The position numbers and the translations under genes are program-made. From assembly GCA_963850915.1 (NCBI GenBank), contig CAWKND010000013.1, positions 62,001 to 126,000 on the forward strand: a stretch of 64,000 nt of DNA, read 5' to 3'. Below are positions 1-7,293 of the stretch, in pieces. Numbering within the stretch: position 1 is the first letter of the stretch; every line of letters starts with the position of its first letter. The stretch comes from CAVTWH01 sp963850915 (lineage in GTDB: Bacteria > Actinomycetota > Actinomycetes > Mycobacteriales > Micromonosporaceae). A model generated the notes under the pieces. The model ran no database searches, had not been told where the DNA came from, and saw only the letters and a list, made by a program, of their open reading frames with translations.

Positions 1-1
1 C

Positions 2-550
2 CACGGCTGGCCGGTGATCCCGGGCGCAAGCCTTGTCGGACAACGGTTCTCCTGCGGTACAGGCTGCCGAACGGTGGCCTGCCATCCGAGCTTCGCGCAT
101 GATCAAGGTGCGGCCACCCCGCCGGGCGAGGCGGTACTGCACGACCCGGACCTGGTGGTGAGCACCTGGCGGCACACTCCACACGCCGTCCTGCTGGCCA
201 CCGGGGAGAGCTTCGACGTCATCGAGACGCCGACCTGGTTGGCGCTGGCCGCCGGGCGGGGCACGGTGCGCGGGCCGGTCGCGCGCACGCCGGCCGGGCG
301 CTGGATGTTCCTGGTACGCCCGGGTGCCGTACTCCGCGCCGACCTGGCCGCGCTGCCCGACGTGGTACTGCACGGCGAAGGCTCGTGGATCCCGGCACCG
401 CCCACGCGTACTCCACAAGGGAGCGTGCGCTGGATCGTCTCCCCGGAGGAGGCGGACTGGCGGGCACCGGCTGCCGCGCTGGTGCAGGCCTGGCTGGCCG
501 GCGGCCTACCACAGTGGCGGACCGGATACCCACAGATTCAGGCCGCCTGA
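2..550 (+). CDS. bifunctional DNA primase/polymerase (prim-pol) domain protein, 5' end outside window
   Basis: The reading frame is open from the first bases, so the N-terminus lies outside the window. The visible part begins with His-Gly-Trp-Pro-Val-Ile-Pro and continues with a Cys/His cluster (FSCGTGCRTVACHP). That opening is typical of the N-terminal domain of actinobacterial prim-pol proteins, AEP-superfamily nucleotidyl transferases related to plasmid and phage replication primases. A helicase domain does not follow; the gene stops 183 codons into the window. In chromosomes such stand-alone proteins are common and of unknown role. The family call is by resemblance only, because most catalytic acidic residues cannot be placed without the missing start. 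Confidence 0.6.
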   Translation, partial: HGWPVIPGASLVGQRFSCGTGCRTVACHPSFAHDQGAATPPGEAVLHDPDLVVSTWRHTPHAVLLATGESFDVIETPTWLALAAGRGTVRGPVARTPAGRWMFLVRPGAVLRADLAALPDVVLHGEGSWIPAPPTRTPQGSVRWIVSPEEADWRAPAAALVQAWLAGGLPQWRTGYPQIQAA

Positions 551-622
551 CACGTTGCGTGACCTCTCCTCGCACCTGCGCGGCGACAGCCTCGTTAGTG
601 CTTTCGATAAGGGAGGTCCAAC

Positions 623-787
623 ATGTCGGGTCTGTGGCTATTCGCAGTCTTTAGCGAAGAAGGCCAGCCAGACATCCTTTTGTACCGGTGGGCCGGCACT
701 CACCCCACCGGTACCCGCCCGCCCCGCCCACGCCCGTCCGGTACCCATCGACCGGCCGGTACCCACCGGCCCGTCCGCGGCGACTGA
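623..787 (+). CDS. small hypothetical protein (54 aa) with strong ribosome binding site
   Basis: A GGGAGGT Shine-Dalgarno core sits 5 bases before this ATG, one of the best matches in the window. The predicted product starts MSGLWLFAVFSEEGQPD and ends in a low-complexity tail in which Gly-Thr-His/Arg recurs. The tail is produced by repeated CCGGTACCC segments in the DNA. The first 25 residues look protein-like (hydrophobic start, then acidic); the tail does not. No homologue is recognised. It could be a real small protein or a decayed leader in the gap between the prim-pol gene and the lipoprotein gene. Confidence 0.4.
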   Translation: MSGLWLFAVFSEEGQPDILLYRWAGTHPTGTRPPRPRPSGTHRPAGTHRPVRGD

Positions 788-873
788 CGGTCACCCGACG
801 CAGGCTCGTCATCCCCGGCCCCGGCCTCTACCGTGTTGGTCAACTTCGACTCGGTACCCCGGGAGATCCCCCG

Positions 874-1515
874 ATGACCTTGACCACCCCTCGGCTACGC
901 GACCCGCACCGCCGTCGCGTACTCCTTGCCACCCTCGTTGTCGGGGCACTCACCCTGACCCTCAGTACCGCCTGCAAGCAGACAGGTGGCGCCGATGCCA
1001 CCAAAACCCCTGCCAACCAGGGCCTGAACGCCGTCGATCCGTCCTCGTCAACCGCTGACGGTACCGGCGACGACAACGGCGGCTCCAACGGAAGCGGCTC
1101 CAACTCAAGCCCCTCCGCCACTGCCAAGCCCAGCGCGTCCAAGAGCCCAGCCACCACCAAGGGCCCGACAATCAAGCTGTTCAAGGTTGTCGCCGTGACC
1201 TGCGGCGGCGTCGGCCAGGCTGTCAGCTACCCCTCCAGCATCAGTCTGCAGTGGGTCGTCACCGGGGCCACCACGGTCGCGATCTCGATCGACGACGCGA
1301 ACTTCCCCAAGAACAACAACGGAGCCGGCACCTGGCGCAGCGACTATGCGCCGACCTTCACCACACTTGCCGACGACGTTTCCTTCGCCTGTGGCGGGAG
1401 TAAGGGCAACAAGACCCACACCTACACGCTGTCAGCGGTCAGCGACGGCGTGCTGGTCACCAAGACCGTGAGTGCGACCGCCTACTGGGAAGGAGCTGAC
1501 GCACTCCCGCTCTGA
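874..1515 (+). CDS. secreted lipoprotein, function unknown
   Basis: The 213-residue product starts at an ATG preceded by GGGAG. It has an Arg-rich N-terminus (DPHRRR), a hydrophobic stretch (LLATLVVGALTLTLSTAC) and a lipobox LSTAC with the lipidated Cys near residue 31. A Ser/Gly/Asn/Thr-rich spacer of about 60 residues follows, then a roughly 110-residue C-terminal domain with two Cys residues and alternating hydrophobic strands that looks like a small beta domain. It is probably anchored on the outer face of the cytoplasmic membrane. No enzymatic motif is visible. The open frame extends upstream of 874, but only this start gives a signal peptide. Confidence 0.7.
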   Translation: MTLTTPRLRDPHRRRVLLATLVVGALTLTLSTACKQTGGADATKTPANQGLNAVDPSSSTADGTGDDNGGSNGSGSNSSPSATAKPSASKSPATTKGPTIKLFKVVAVTCGGVGQAVSYPSSISLQWVVTGATTVAISIDDANFPKNNNGAGTWRSDYAPTFTTLADDVSFACGGSKGNKTHTYTLSAVSDGVLVTKTVSATAYWEGADALPL

Positions 1516-1528
1516 CCCGTGACGCACG

Positions 1529-1562
1529 GATCCCCGCCGCTTGGTACCAAGCGGCGGGGATC
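1529..1562. terminator. bidirectional terminator, perfect 34-base palindrome
   Basis: Bases 1529-1562 are a perfect inverted repeat beginning GATCCCCGCCGCTT with GGTACC at its centre. It lies between two convergent genes, 13 bases after the lipoprotein stop and 19 bases beyond the desaturase stop, so it can fold as a GC-rich hairpin in either transcript. No T-run follows, as is usual in actinomycetes. Confidence 0.75.
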
Positions 1563-1581
1563 GGTGTGTCAGAAAAGCAAC

Positions 1582-2628
1582 CTAGCGGCGCAACGGCTCC
1601 GCGACTGCGTGCAGGTGCGCCAAGGCGTTGCGGTACGAGCGGGTCAGGCCCGTCTGCTCGTAGCTGATGCCGTTCTCGGCGCAGTACGCGGCGACGATCG
1701 GCTGTGCCCGGCGCAGGTGCGGGCGGGGCATGCTCGGGAACAGGTGGTGTTCGATCTGGTAGTTGAGCCCGCCGAGCAGCAGGTCGTTGAACCAGCTGCC
1801 TTCCACGTTGCGCGAGGTGAGTACCTGCTTGCGCAGGAAGTCGAGGTTGTCGTCGTCGTCCACCATCGGCATGCCCTTGTGGTTGGGCGCGAACGAGCAG
1901 CCCATGTAGAGACCCCACAGGCCCTGGTGTACGGCGATGAACACGAGCGCCTTCACCGGCGAGAGCACCAGGAACACGGCGGCCAGGTACCCGACGACAT
2001 GCGCCGCGAACAGCAGCCGCTCGGCGGTACGGTGCCGCATCGGGGTACTGCGCCCGAAGGCTGCCCGGCCGCTGGCGACGTGCAGGTTCAACCCTTCCAG
2101 CAGCAGCAGCGGGAAGAACATGAACGCCTGGGCCCGGGCGAACATCGCCGCCAGGCCGGTACGCGTGCGCGCCTGGTCTTCGCTCCACACCAGTACACCG
2201 GCTTCGACGTCCGGGTCTTCGTCTTCGTGGTTGGGGTTGGCGTGGTGACGGCTGTGCTTGTCGATCCACCAGCCGTGGCTCAGCCCGACCAGGCTGCCCA
2301 GCACCAGCCCGCTGACCTCACTGGGGCGCCGGGTACGGAACACCTGCCGGTGGCCGACATCGTGGCCGAGGAAGGAGACCTGGGTGTAGGCGATGGCCAG
2401 CCAGGCCGCCACCACCAGCTGCCACCACGAGTCACCGATCACCGCGAACGCCACCCAACCGGCCACCAACGCACCGATGGCGAGCACCCCGGCGCGCACG
2501 TACCAGCCGACTCTGCGGGTCATCAGGCTTTCCCCGCCGATTCGCTGCGAGAGGCGGGAGAAGTCACTGCCGCGTGGCGCCGCTGACGGCGGAGCGAGCG
2601 CGGCCGGTGGGTCCATCGCGAGAGTCAT
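1582..2628 (-). CDS. membrane fatty acid (acyl-CoA) desaturase
   Basis: The 348-residue protein has the three histidine boxes of the membrane di-iron desaturases in the right order: HDVGH, HSRHH, and NYQIEHHLFP near the C-terminus. Hydrophobic pairs lie between boxes one and two and again before box three, so it should sit in the cytoplasmic membrane with the iron site facing the cytoplasm and introduce a double bond into an acyl chain using O2 and an electron donor. The last box matches the front-end/linoleoyl-type group (DesA3-like) rather than stearoyl-ACP desaturases. The start at 2628 (MTLAMDPP) is chosen because codons further upstream encode an implausible basic extension; no good Shine-Dalgarno site is visible. 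It is divergent from an asparagine-synthetase-like gene. Confidence 0.85.
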   Translation of the reverse strand: MTLAMDPPAALAPPSAAPRGSDFSRLSQRIGGESLMTRRVGWYVRAGVLAIGALVAGWVAFAVIGDSWWQLVVAAWLAIAYTQVSFLGHDVGHRQVFRTRRPSEVSGLVLGSLVGLSHGWWIDKHSRHHANPNHEDEDPDVEAGVLVWSEDQARTRTGLAAMFARAQAFMFFPLLLLEGLNLHVASGRAAFGRSTPMRHRTAERLLFAAHVVGYLAAVFLVLSPVKALVFIAVHQGLWGLYMGCSFAPNHKGMPMVDDDDNLDFLRKQVLTSRNVEGSWFNDLLLGGLNYQIEHHLFPSMPRPHLRRAQPIVAAYCAENGISYEQTGLTRSYRNALAHLHAVAEPLRR

Positions 2629-2843
2629 GGCCAAAGTCTGTCCGGGGACGGGGTCCATCGACAGCCCGGCAGCCGCCCTCTTGGTAGGGGGGCTAGCACT
2701 ACCAGCCAATGGTTTTTTTCCCCCGAAAGCGGGCATGAGGCGCGAAAGCGAAACGCTGTCCGATTCCGGTGCTACGTTCTGGGCTGGATGGGCGCCGGAC
2801 TGCCTGGAACCGGCGAACGGTGCGGCAGGACGGCGGGCGGGCG
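2629..2843. promoter_or_regulatory. divergent promoter region between desaturase and asparagine-synthetase-like gene
   Basis: This 215-base gap separates two divergent starts. It holds a 7-base T-run (2713-2719) followed by CCCCC, unusually AT-rich for this genome, and a short TGGTAG...CTACCA dyad around 2682-2705. No confident -35/-10 pair is seen on either strand. Confidence 0.35.
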
Positions 2844-4421
2844 TTGAGCGGGATCGTACTGATGATCGGCGCCGGCGGGGACCGGTACATCTTCGGACGG
2901 ATGCTGCACGCGGTGACGCCACGCGGTGACGCACCGGAAACGCTGCTGCGGGACGGTTTGCTCGCGGGTACCCACCGGGCTCTGTCGGCCGACGACGGCC
3001 CGGCGGTGCAGCCGTGGTGTTCGCCCGACGGCGAATGGCTGCTCTGCCTCGACGGCGCGGTCTTCAACCACGTTGAGCTACGCGCCGAACTCCAGGCCCG
3101 CGGCCACGAGTTCCAGGGCGAAAGCGAAACCGAGGTGGTACTAGCAGCCTTCCGGCACTGGGGTGACGAAGCGGCCGAACGGCTCGTCGGCGAGTGGGCA
3201 CTCGCGCTCGTGCAGCGCCGTACCGGGCGGGCCTATCTGGCCCGGGATCCGCTGGGGGTCAAGCCGCTCTACTGGTCCACCCGGGCCGGCCGGCTGCACA
3301 TCGGCTCGGAAATCAAGGCTCTGGTACCGGTCGACGCACGCATCCGCGAGGTACCCCCCGGCCACCACGGCTGGGCCGAGCCGGCCGGCGCACCCGAACT
3401 GCGCCCCTACTTCGACCTGCCCCGACTCGACCTCGAACAGCCCGCGATCACCGATCCGTGGGAGGCCGCAAACCTTGTCCAGCAAGCGATCTGGGACAGC
3501 ATCGCGGTGCGGGTACCGACCCGGCTGCCGGTCGGGGTACTCCTCTCCGGCGGGGTGGGCAGCGCGCTGACGCTACTGACGGTGCGCTCGCTGCACCCCG
3601 GCTGCGTGGCGTTCAGCGTCGGTACCCCCGACGGCGACGAGTTGGCCGATGCCCGCCGACTCACCAGTGAACTGGGGATACCACACGAGATTGTCGAACT
3701 GCGCCCGAGCGACATCGGCTACGACGAGGTACGTGAAGCCGTCCGGGTCGGCGAACTGACCGAATATCGCGACATCATCGACGCGATCGTGGCGATTCCG
3801 TTGTACCGCAGGGTGCACGACTGTGGCATCCGGGTCGTACTCACCGGCGACGGCTCCACCGCACTGTTCGGCGGCGCCCCGAGGTACCAACACGCCAGCC
3901 CCGAGCGTGCCCGGGAACTGTTGCTGCACAAGCTCACCAACCTCGGCCGTACCGAGCTGCACCGGGTCGACCGCACCAGCATGAGCCAGGGCGTACAGGC
4001 GCGGGTACCGTTCCTCGACCCGACCGTAGTGGAGTTGGCGATGCGGCTGCCGATGGAGCTGCGTACCCATGCGGGACAAGACAAGTGGGTCATCCGGGAA
4101 GGCTTCGCCGACGTACTTCCGGCCTACATCCGGGAGCGCGTGGACAGCCCGGTCTCCTACTCCGCCGGGCTGCACGAGCGGGCCCGACTCTTCAAGCCAC
4201 TCTTCGCGCGACTGCACCGCAGCTTCGGGTACGACCTACTGGAGCCGGTACGCCGGGACTTCGACGCGGTACTTCTGGGCTGTGGCAACGATCTCGACAA
4301 GGCACTCGCCGAACAGGCCGCCAGACAGGACTACACGCTCGGCGAGCACGCCCGCGACTTCGCCGGCGCGCTGGAGTGGAACACGCGACCGTTGCGCCGC
4401 AAGCTCACCGGTACCCGCTGA
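2844..4421 (+). CDS. asparagine synthetase-like protein lacking key catalytic residues (probable pseudoenzyme)
   Basis: The 525-residue protein has the two-domain layout of AsnB: a class II glutamine amidotransferase domain (HRALS near residue 50, DGAVFNH near 75, SETEVVL near 100, GVKPLYW near 140) and a C-terminal synthetase domain (VDRTSMSQGVQARVPFLD). Using the TTG start gives Met-Ser-Gly-Ile-Val, so the N-terminal nucleophile Cys of MCGI is Ser. In the synthetase domain the PP-loop SGGxDS reads SGGVGSA and the GEGxDE(L/V)FGG segment reads GDGSTALFGG; both metal- or nucleotide-contacting acidic residues are missing. The protein is full length and in frame, so loss of chemistry looks selective rather than decay. 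It may be a scaffold, a regulator, or an amide-forming enzyme with altered chemistry. Its 3' end overlaps the convergent neighbour by 17 bases. Confidence 0.75.
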   Translation: MSGIVLMIGAGGDRYIFGRMLHAVTPRGDAPETLLRDGLLAGTHRALSADDGPAVQPWCSPDGEWLLCLDGAVFNHVELRAELQARGHEFQGESETEVVLAAFRHWGDEAAERLVGEWALALVQRRTGRAYLARDPLGVKPLYWSTRAGRLHIGSEIKALVPVDARIREVPPGHHGWAEPAGAPELRPYFDLPRLDLEQPAITDPWEAANLVQQAIWDSIAVRVPTRLPVGVLLSGGVGSALTLLTVRSLHPGCVAFSVGTPDGDELADARRLTSELGIPHEIVELRPSDIGYDEVREAVRVGELTEYRDIIDAIVAIPLYRRVHDCGIRVVLTGDGSTALFGGAPRYQHASPERARELLLHKLTNLGRTELHRVDRTSMSQGVQARVPFLDPTVVELAMRLPMELRTHAGQDKWVIREGFADVLPAYIRERVDSPVSYSAGLHERARLFKPLFARLHRSFGYDLLEPVRRDFDAVLLGCGNDLDKALAEQAARQDYTLGEHARDFAGALEWNTRPLRRKLTGTR

Positions 4422-4971
4422 GTCTCCGCGCCCTTCGCTCGGCCCGGCGCTGCGCGTCCAACTCACGTTTGCGTTGCGCGGCAACCTTCGCCCGTCGCGG
4501 CCGGGGTATCGAGGTCTGCCGCTGGAGCTGCCGGCTGCGCCTCGCCCGCCAGGTACCCCACTCGTGGCGGTACACCGGGGATACCAGGAGGCGCGGCCGG
4601 TTGAAAGCGGTCACCACCCCCTGGAGTACGCCCAGCACCGGCACCACGAGGAACATCACCGTGGCCGCGACAACCGATCCGAACAGCAGGCTGCTCCCGG
4701 CGCCCACCTCAATTGCGAGCGCGCCCACGGTGAGGCCGAGCCCGAGCACGATCCCACTGCCGGCAAACGCAGTGATCCATAGCAGGAAGACCGGATATGC
4801 CCGGTGGTTCGGCCGGCCGATGCGGGAGCCGAAGTCGGGTACCTGATGGGCCGCGCCGCGCCAGATCGCCGTTGCCGGCCGGTACGCCCGCCACAGCAGC
4901 CAGACGCCCACGGCGATCAGCGGCAGGCCGAGCAACGCCGACCTGACGCTGTCCCAGTGCGTCCACCCCAT
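4405..4971 (-). CDS. small integral membrane protein with basic C-terminal tail
   Basis: The 188-residue product begins MGWTHWDSV and has about three to four hydrophobic segments (near residues 12-30, 60-80, 82-100 and 102-120). A cytoplasmic-looking tail of about 60 residues follows, extremely rich in Arg and Gln (RRSRQLQRQ, AQRRAERRARR). No family is recognised. The start at 4971 is chosen because the upstream in-frame extension is Cys/Gly-rich and would precede the first membrane span without a ribosome site. It is convergent with the asparagine-synthetase-like gene and overlaps its stop. Confidence 0.6.
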   Translation of the reverse strand: MGWTHWDSVRSALLGLPLIAVGVWLLWRAYRPATAIWRGAAHQVPDFGSRIGRPNHRAYPVFLLWITAFAGSGIVLGLGLTVGALAIEVGAGSSLLFGSVVAATVMFLVVPVLGVLQGVVTAFNRPRLLVSPVYRHEWGTWRARRSRQLQRQTSIPRPRRAKVAAQRKRELDAQRRAERRARRLSGYR

Positions 4972-5111
4972 CACAGCGCTGCATAGTACCGGCCCCTGAC
5001 CAGCACAAACACCCGACAATACGGCGCAATCCCAAGCACCCCAACAGTCCCAGGAGCCGTACTCTGAGCTGCCTCCGCAGTCGACCACCAAGTCATGAAT
5101 CCGCGCCACGC

Positions 5112-5399
5112 TCAGCTGTCCAAGGCTTCGGCGATCCGCTGCGCCCAGTCGCCATCTGCGAGCTCGGCCGCCACCAGCACATCCCGCCAGTCGATGTGCG
5201 CCAACGCGGCCGCGTCGAGAAACCGCGCACTGTCACCGGCCGCCAACAACACAACAGCAGCCTGTACCCGCTCGACGTGTGCCTCACCGAGATACGTACC
5301 GGCAGCCGCCGCGACCTCGCCCAGCACGTCGAGTACCGCCGCCACCTCACCAGCAGGGAAATCCCGCCCGACCCGTCGCACCAGCCGCTCCGAAGCCAC
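5112..5399 (-). CDS. conserved actinobacterial hypothetical protein (95 aa)
   Basis: The small soluble protein starts with GTG and reads as an alpha-helical domain: RRVGRDFP near the start, then HVERVQAAVVLLAAGD and IDWRDVLVAAELADGDW. This VQAA-x-LLA-x-GD / DWRDVLVAA pattern is familiar from a widespread actinobacterial family without assigned function. It stands alone between the membrane protein and the HicB-like remnant. Nothing points to a biochemical role. Confidence 0.6.
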   Translation of the reverse strand: MASERLVRRVGRDFPAGEVAAVLDVLGEVAAAAGTYLGEAHVERVQAAVVLLAAGDSARFLDAAALAHIDWRDVLVAAELADGDWAQRIAEALDS

Positions 5400-5452
5400 G
5401 CAGCACGGTACCCCGACAGCAATCGGCTCAGTACGCAGCGCTATCCACCAGG

Positions 5453-5569
5453 CGATGTACCTACCTGGCGGTATGGGAGGCCCAAGCCCACGACATCGAG
5501 GGCGCGCACACCTTCGGCAAGACTCTCACCGCAGCCCGCGATCACCTGCGTGAGGCAAATGCGGTGTAG
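5453..5569 (+). pseudogene. HicB-like antitoxin remnant
   Basis: The frame ending at 5569 encodes TYLAVWE followed by GAHTFGKTLTAARDHLREA. This matches the beginning and the characteristic G-x-HTxGxTLxxARxxLxEA segment of HicB antitoxins, with the middle of the domain apparently missing. No in-frame start with a ribosome site precedes it; an ATG at 5455 is in another frame, which suggests a frameshift or 5' decay. No HicA toxin is present. It lies 145 bases before an intact YefM/YoeB module. It could instead be a short functional protein translated from an unseen start. Confidence 0.35.
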
Positions 5570-5677
5570 CTGGATGTCCCCTGGAGAGCGTCGATGTCAC
5601 GGTGACGGTGTGCTTCGGCTGACCCATCACGTAGCGCTCGGTACCACGCCTTCCGTATGCGGAGTTCGGCGAACGGG

Positions 5678-5697
5678 TTGTACACTCAGACGTACAA
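5678..5697. promoter_or_regulatory. probable YefM operator overlapping the promoter of the toxin-antitoxin operon
   Basis: TTGTAC (5678-5683) and GTACAA (5692-5697) form an inverted repeat with an 8-base spacer, and TGTACA-like cores are the known recognition element of YefM antitoxins. The right half overlaps TACAAT (5693-5698), a good -10 candidate, 16 bases before the antitoxin ATG. Binding there would give the usual autorepression by the antitoxin and toxin-antitoxin complex. Confidence 0.6.
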
Positions 5698-5713
5698 TCT
5701 TGAAGGAGCGGTC

Positions 5714-5977
5714 ATGAAGGTCACCACCATCTCCGACCTGCGCGCCAATATCGCGGACATGTTTGACGCGATCGTCAACGACGACGAGGAGCTGGTGGTC
5801 ACCCGCAACGGTCGGCCGCCGATGGTCGTCATGACCAAGGCTGAGTATGACTCCTGGCGGGAGACGGAGTATCTGCTGAGCGGGGAGAACGGACGCGAGC
5901 TGCGGCGGCGCCTGGCCAGCACTGAGCCACCCACGAGACGCGATCTGATCCCGGACGACGAACTGGACGCTGGGTGA
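5714..5977 (+). CDS. yefM: type II antitoxin of the Phd/YefM family
   Basis: The 87-residue protein starts at an ATG behind AAGGAG. The N-terminal half (MKVTTISDLRANIADMFDAI, then VVTRNGRPPMVVMTKAEYDSW) is a textbook Phd/YefM fold that dimerises and binds the operator. The C-terminal part (LLSGENGRELRRRL and an acidic end DDELDAG) is the segment expected to wrap the toxin and block its active site. Its stop codon overlaps the toxin start (GTGA), so the two are translationally coupled with antitoxin first. The DNA here almost lacks the GTAC tetranucleotide common in the rest of the window, which suggests transfer. Confidence 0.92.
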   Translation: MKVTTISDLRANIADMFDAIVNDDEELVVTRNGRPPMVVMTKAEYDSWRETEYLLSGENGRELRRRLASTEPPTRRDLIPDDELDAG

Positions 5978-6231
5978 ACCTGCTGTGGCGCGCGGACGCC
6001 TGGGACGACTACACGTCCTGGCAGCGCGACGAACCGAAGATGTGCAAGAAGATCAACGCACTGATCAAGGACATCCAACGTGGCGGCGAAGGCGGGCTCG
6101 GCAAGCCGGAAATTCTTCGCGCGGACCTGACGGGCTGGCTGTCTCGACGCGTCGACCGAGAGCACCGACTGATCTACCGACTCACCGCAGATGGCTCCAT
6201 CGAGATCCTGGCCTGCCGCGGCCACTACTGA
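5974..6231 (+). CDS. yoeB: type II toxin YoeB/Txe, ribosome-dependent mRNA endonuclease
   Basis: The 85-residue protein matches YoeB end to end: WDDYTSWQ near the start, INALIKDIQRGG, GKPEIL (catalytic Glu), LSRRVDREHRLIYRL (catalytic Arg and substrate-binding residues) and the terminal ACRGHY with the His-Tyr pair needed for cleavage. YoeB binds the ribosomal A site and cuts mRNA codons; here it should be held inactive by the overlapping antitoxin. All key residues are present, so the toxin appears functional. The GTG start overlaps the antitoxin stop by 4 bases. Confidence 0.93.
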   Translation: MNLLWRADAWDDYTSWQRDEPKMCKKINALIKDIQRGGEGGLGKPEILRADLTGWLSRRVDREHRLIYRLTADGSIEILACRGHY

Positions 6232-6326
6232 ATACAAAGACCATGCTGGGTGAGGCGTTCGATGCGCTTGGCTGATGCCAGAAAAAGGAAGTCACCGGCC
6301 CGACCAACAGACCCAAGCAGACGTTG

Positions 6327-6695
6327 CTACACATCCCGCCCGTACGGAAAGAGTCGCTGTTCAAGATCAGCTAGCCTGTCGCGGAGCTTCCTCGCGTCGC
6401 GCTGTGGCAACTCGCGCACCGCGGTCTCCACCATCGGCCACAGCTCCGCTGCTGTTCCACAACACAGCAGTTCGCCACCCTCATCCGGATCCGATCGACG
6501 TTGGCCCATCTTGGCCAGCTCCTCCAGGCGCCGCATCGCATGAACGATGGCACCCGGCCAAAATCGCGCCCGTTCAAGCTTGGCTAGCGCCGCTATCCCA
6601 GCAGGGGATACGCCCCCAAGCACCGGAACGCGTTCACCCAGCCGAGGCATCCGCGAAGTCTCGACCCGGACTTCAGCCGACGACTTCCGCGCCAT
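6327..6695 (-). CDS. hypothetical protein (122 aa), helical
   Basis: The protein begins MARKSSAEVRVETSRMP and is mostly predicted helix (GIAALAKLERARFWPG, AIVHAMRRLEELAKMG, LRDRLADLEQRLFPYG). The ATG is preceded by a modest GAGAG site. The N-terminal segment LGERVPVLGGVSPAGIAAL resembles nothing I can name with confidence. It is convergent with the yefM/yoeB operon and lies inside the same GTAC-poor stretch, so it may have arrived with the module. Confidence 0.5.
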   Translation of the reverse strand: MARKSSAEVRVETSRMPRLGERVPVLGGVSPAGIAALAKLERARFWPGAIVHAMRRLEELAKMGQRRSDPDEGGELLCCGTAAELWPMVETAVRELPQRDARKLRDRLADLEQRLFPYGRDV

Positions 6696-6980
6696 CAGCT
6701 CTCACAGGTGCTCAACATGAAGCCACTGTCGCAGAAGGCGCTGGTCGGCGTAACCCCGCCTGGGGGGAACGCGGCGGTTTCCGGTCGCCGACCATTGCAT
6801 CCCCAGGAGAGCTTGACCACGTCCCATCGACGTCCATGGCGATCTAGCTGTCGGCCGTATCGTTTGGACGTGAGGTCGATCGGCTGGCGGCCGTGAAGAT
6901 CCCAGGTTCATGGGATGGCCGCCGGGCACTGCTCCGGGACAGGGTTGAGGCGACACAGCAGCAACCCTATGGAGGTCAAC

Positions 6981-7271
6981 ATGTTTGCCAGGACATCGAC
7001 GTGGAGTGGTTCTCCGGAGGCACTCGACAAATGGGTGGGGCACGTTGCCGGCCAGGTTGCGCCAATGGTGCGCGGACTGCCGGGTGTGGCAGGAGCAGTG
7101 TTCCTCGTTGACCGCGACGGCCAGTCGGCGCTGACCATGACGCTGTGGGAGACCGAGGAATCCGCCCTCGTCAGCGATCAGCACGCCGAGGCGAGTCGGG
7201 CGGCCACGGTTGCCGCGACAGGCGTCGAACTCGTAGCACGCGGACGCTACGAGATCGTGACGAAATTCTGA
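6981..7271 (+). CDS. ABM-like small protein (ferredoxin-like dimeric barrel fold)
   Basis: The 96-residue protein starts at an ATG with GGAGGT four bases upstream. The pattern MFARTSTWSG, GLPGVAGAVFLVDRDG, ALTMTLWETEESAL and a C-terminal GVELVARGRYEIV strand matches stand-alone antibiotic-biosynthesis-monooxygenase-like (ABM) domains, which form dimeric alpha/beta barrels. Such proteins are often cofactor-free oxygenases or small-ligand binders, but no specific substrate can be read here. It ends 1 base before an alternative start of the LuxR gene, so the two are probably co-transcribed. Confidence 0.6.
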   Translation: MFARTSTWSGSPEALDKWVGHVAGQVAPMVRGLPGVAGAVFLVDRDGQSALTMTLWETEESALVSDQHAEASRAATVAATGVELVARGRYEIVTKF

Positions 7272-7293
7272 GATGCTTGCCCTGGGGGGCGTA

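Noticed and set aside
6708..6896. 62-codon frame between the 122-residue hypothetical gene and the ABM-like gene
   Set aside because: No ribosome site, and Pro/Arg/Ser composition; the interval probably only holds promoters.
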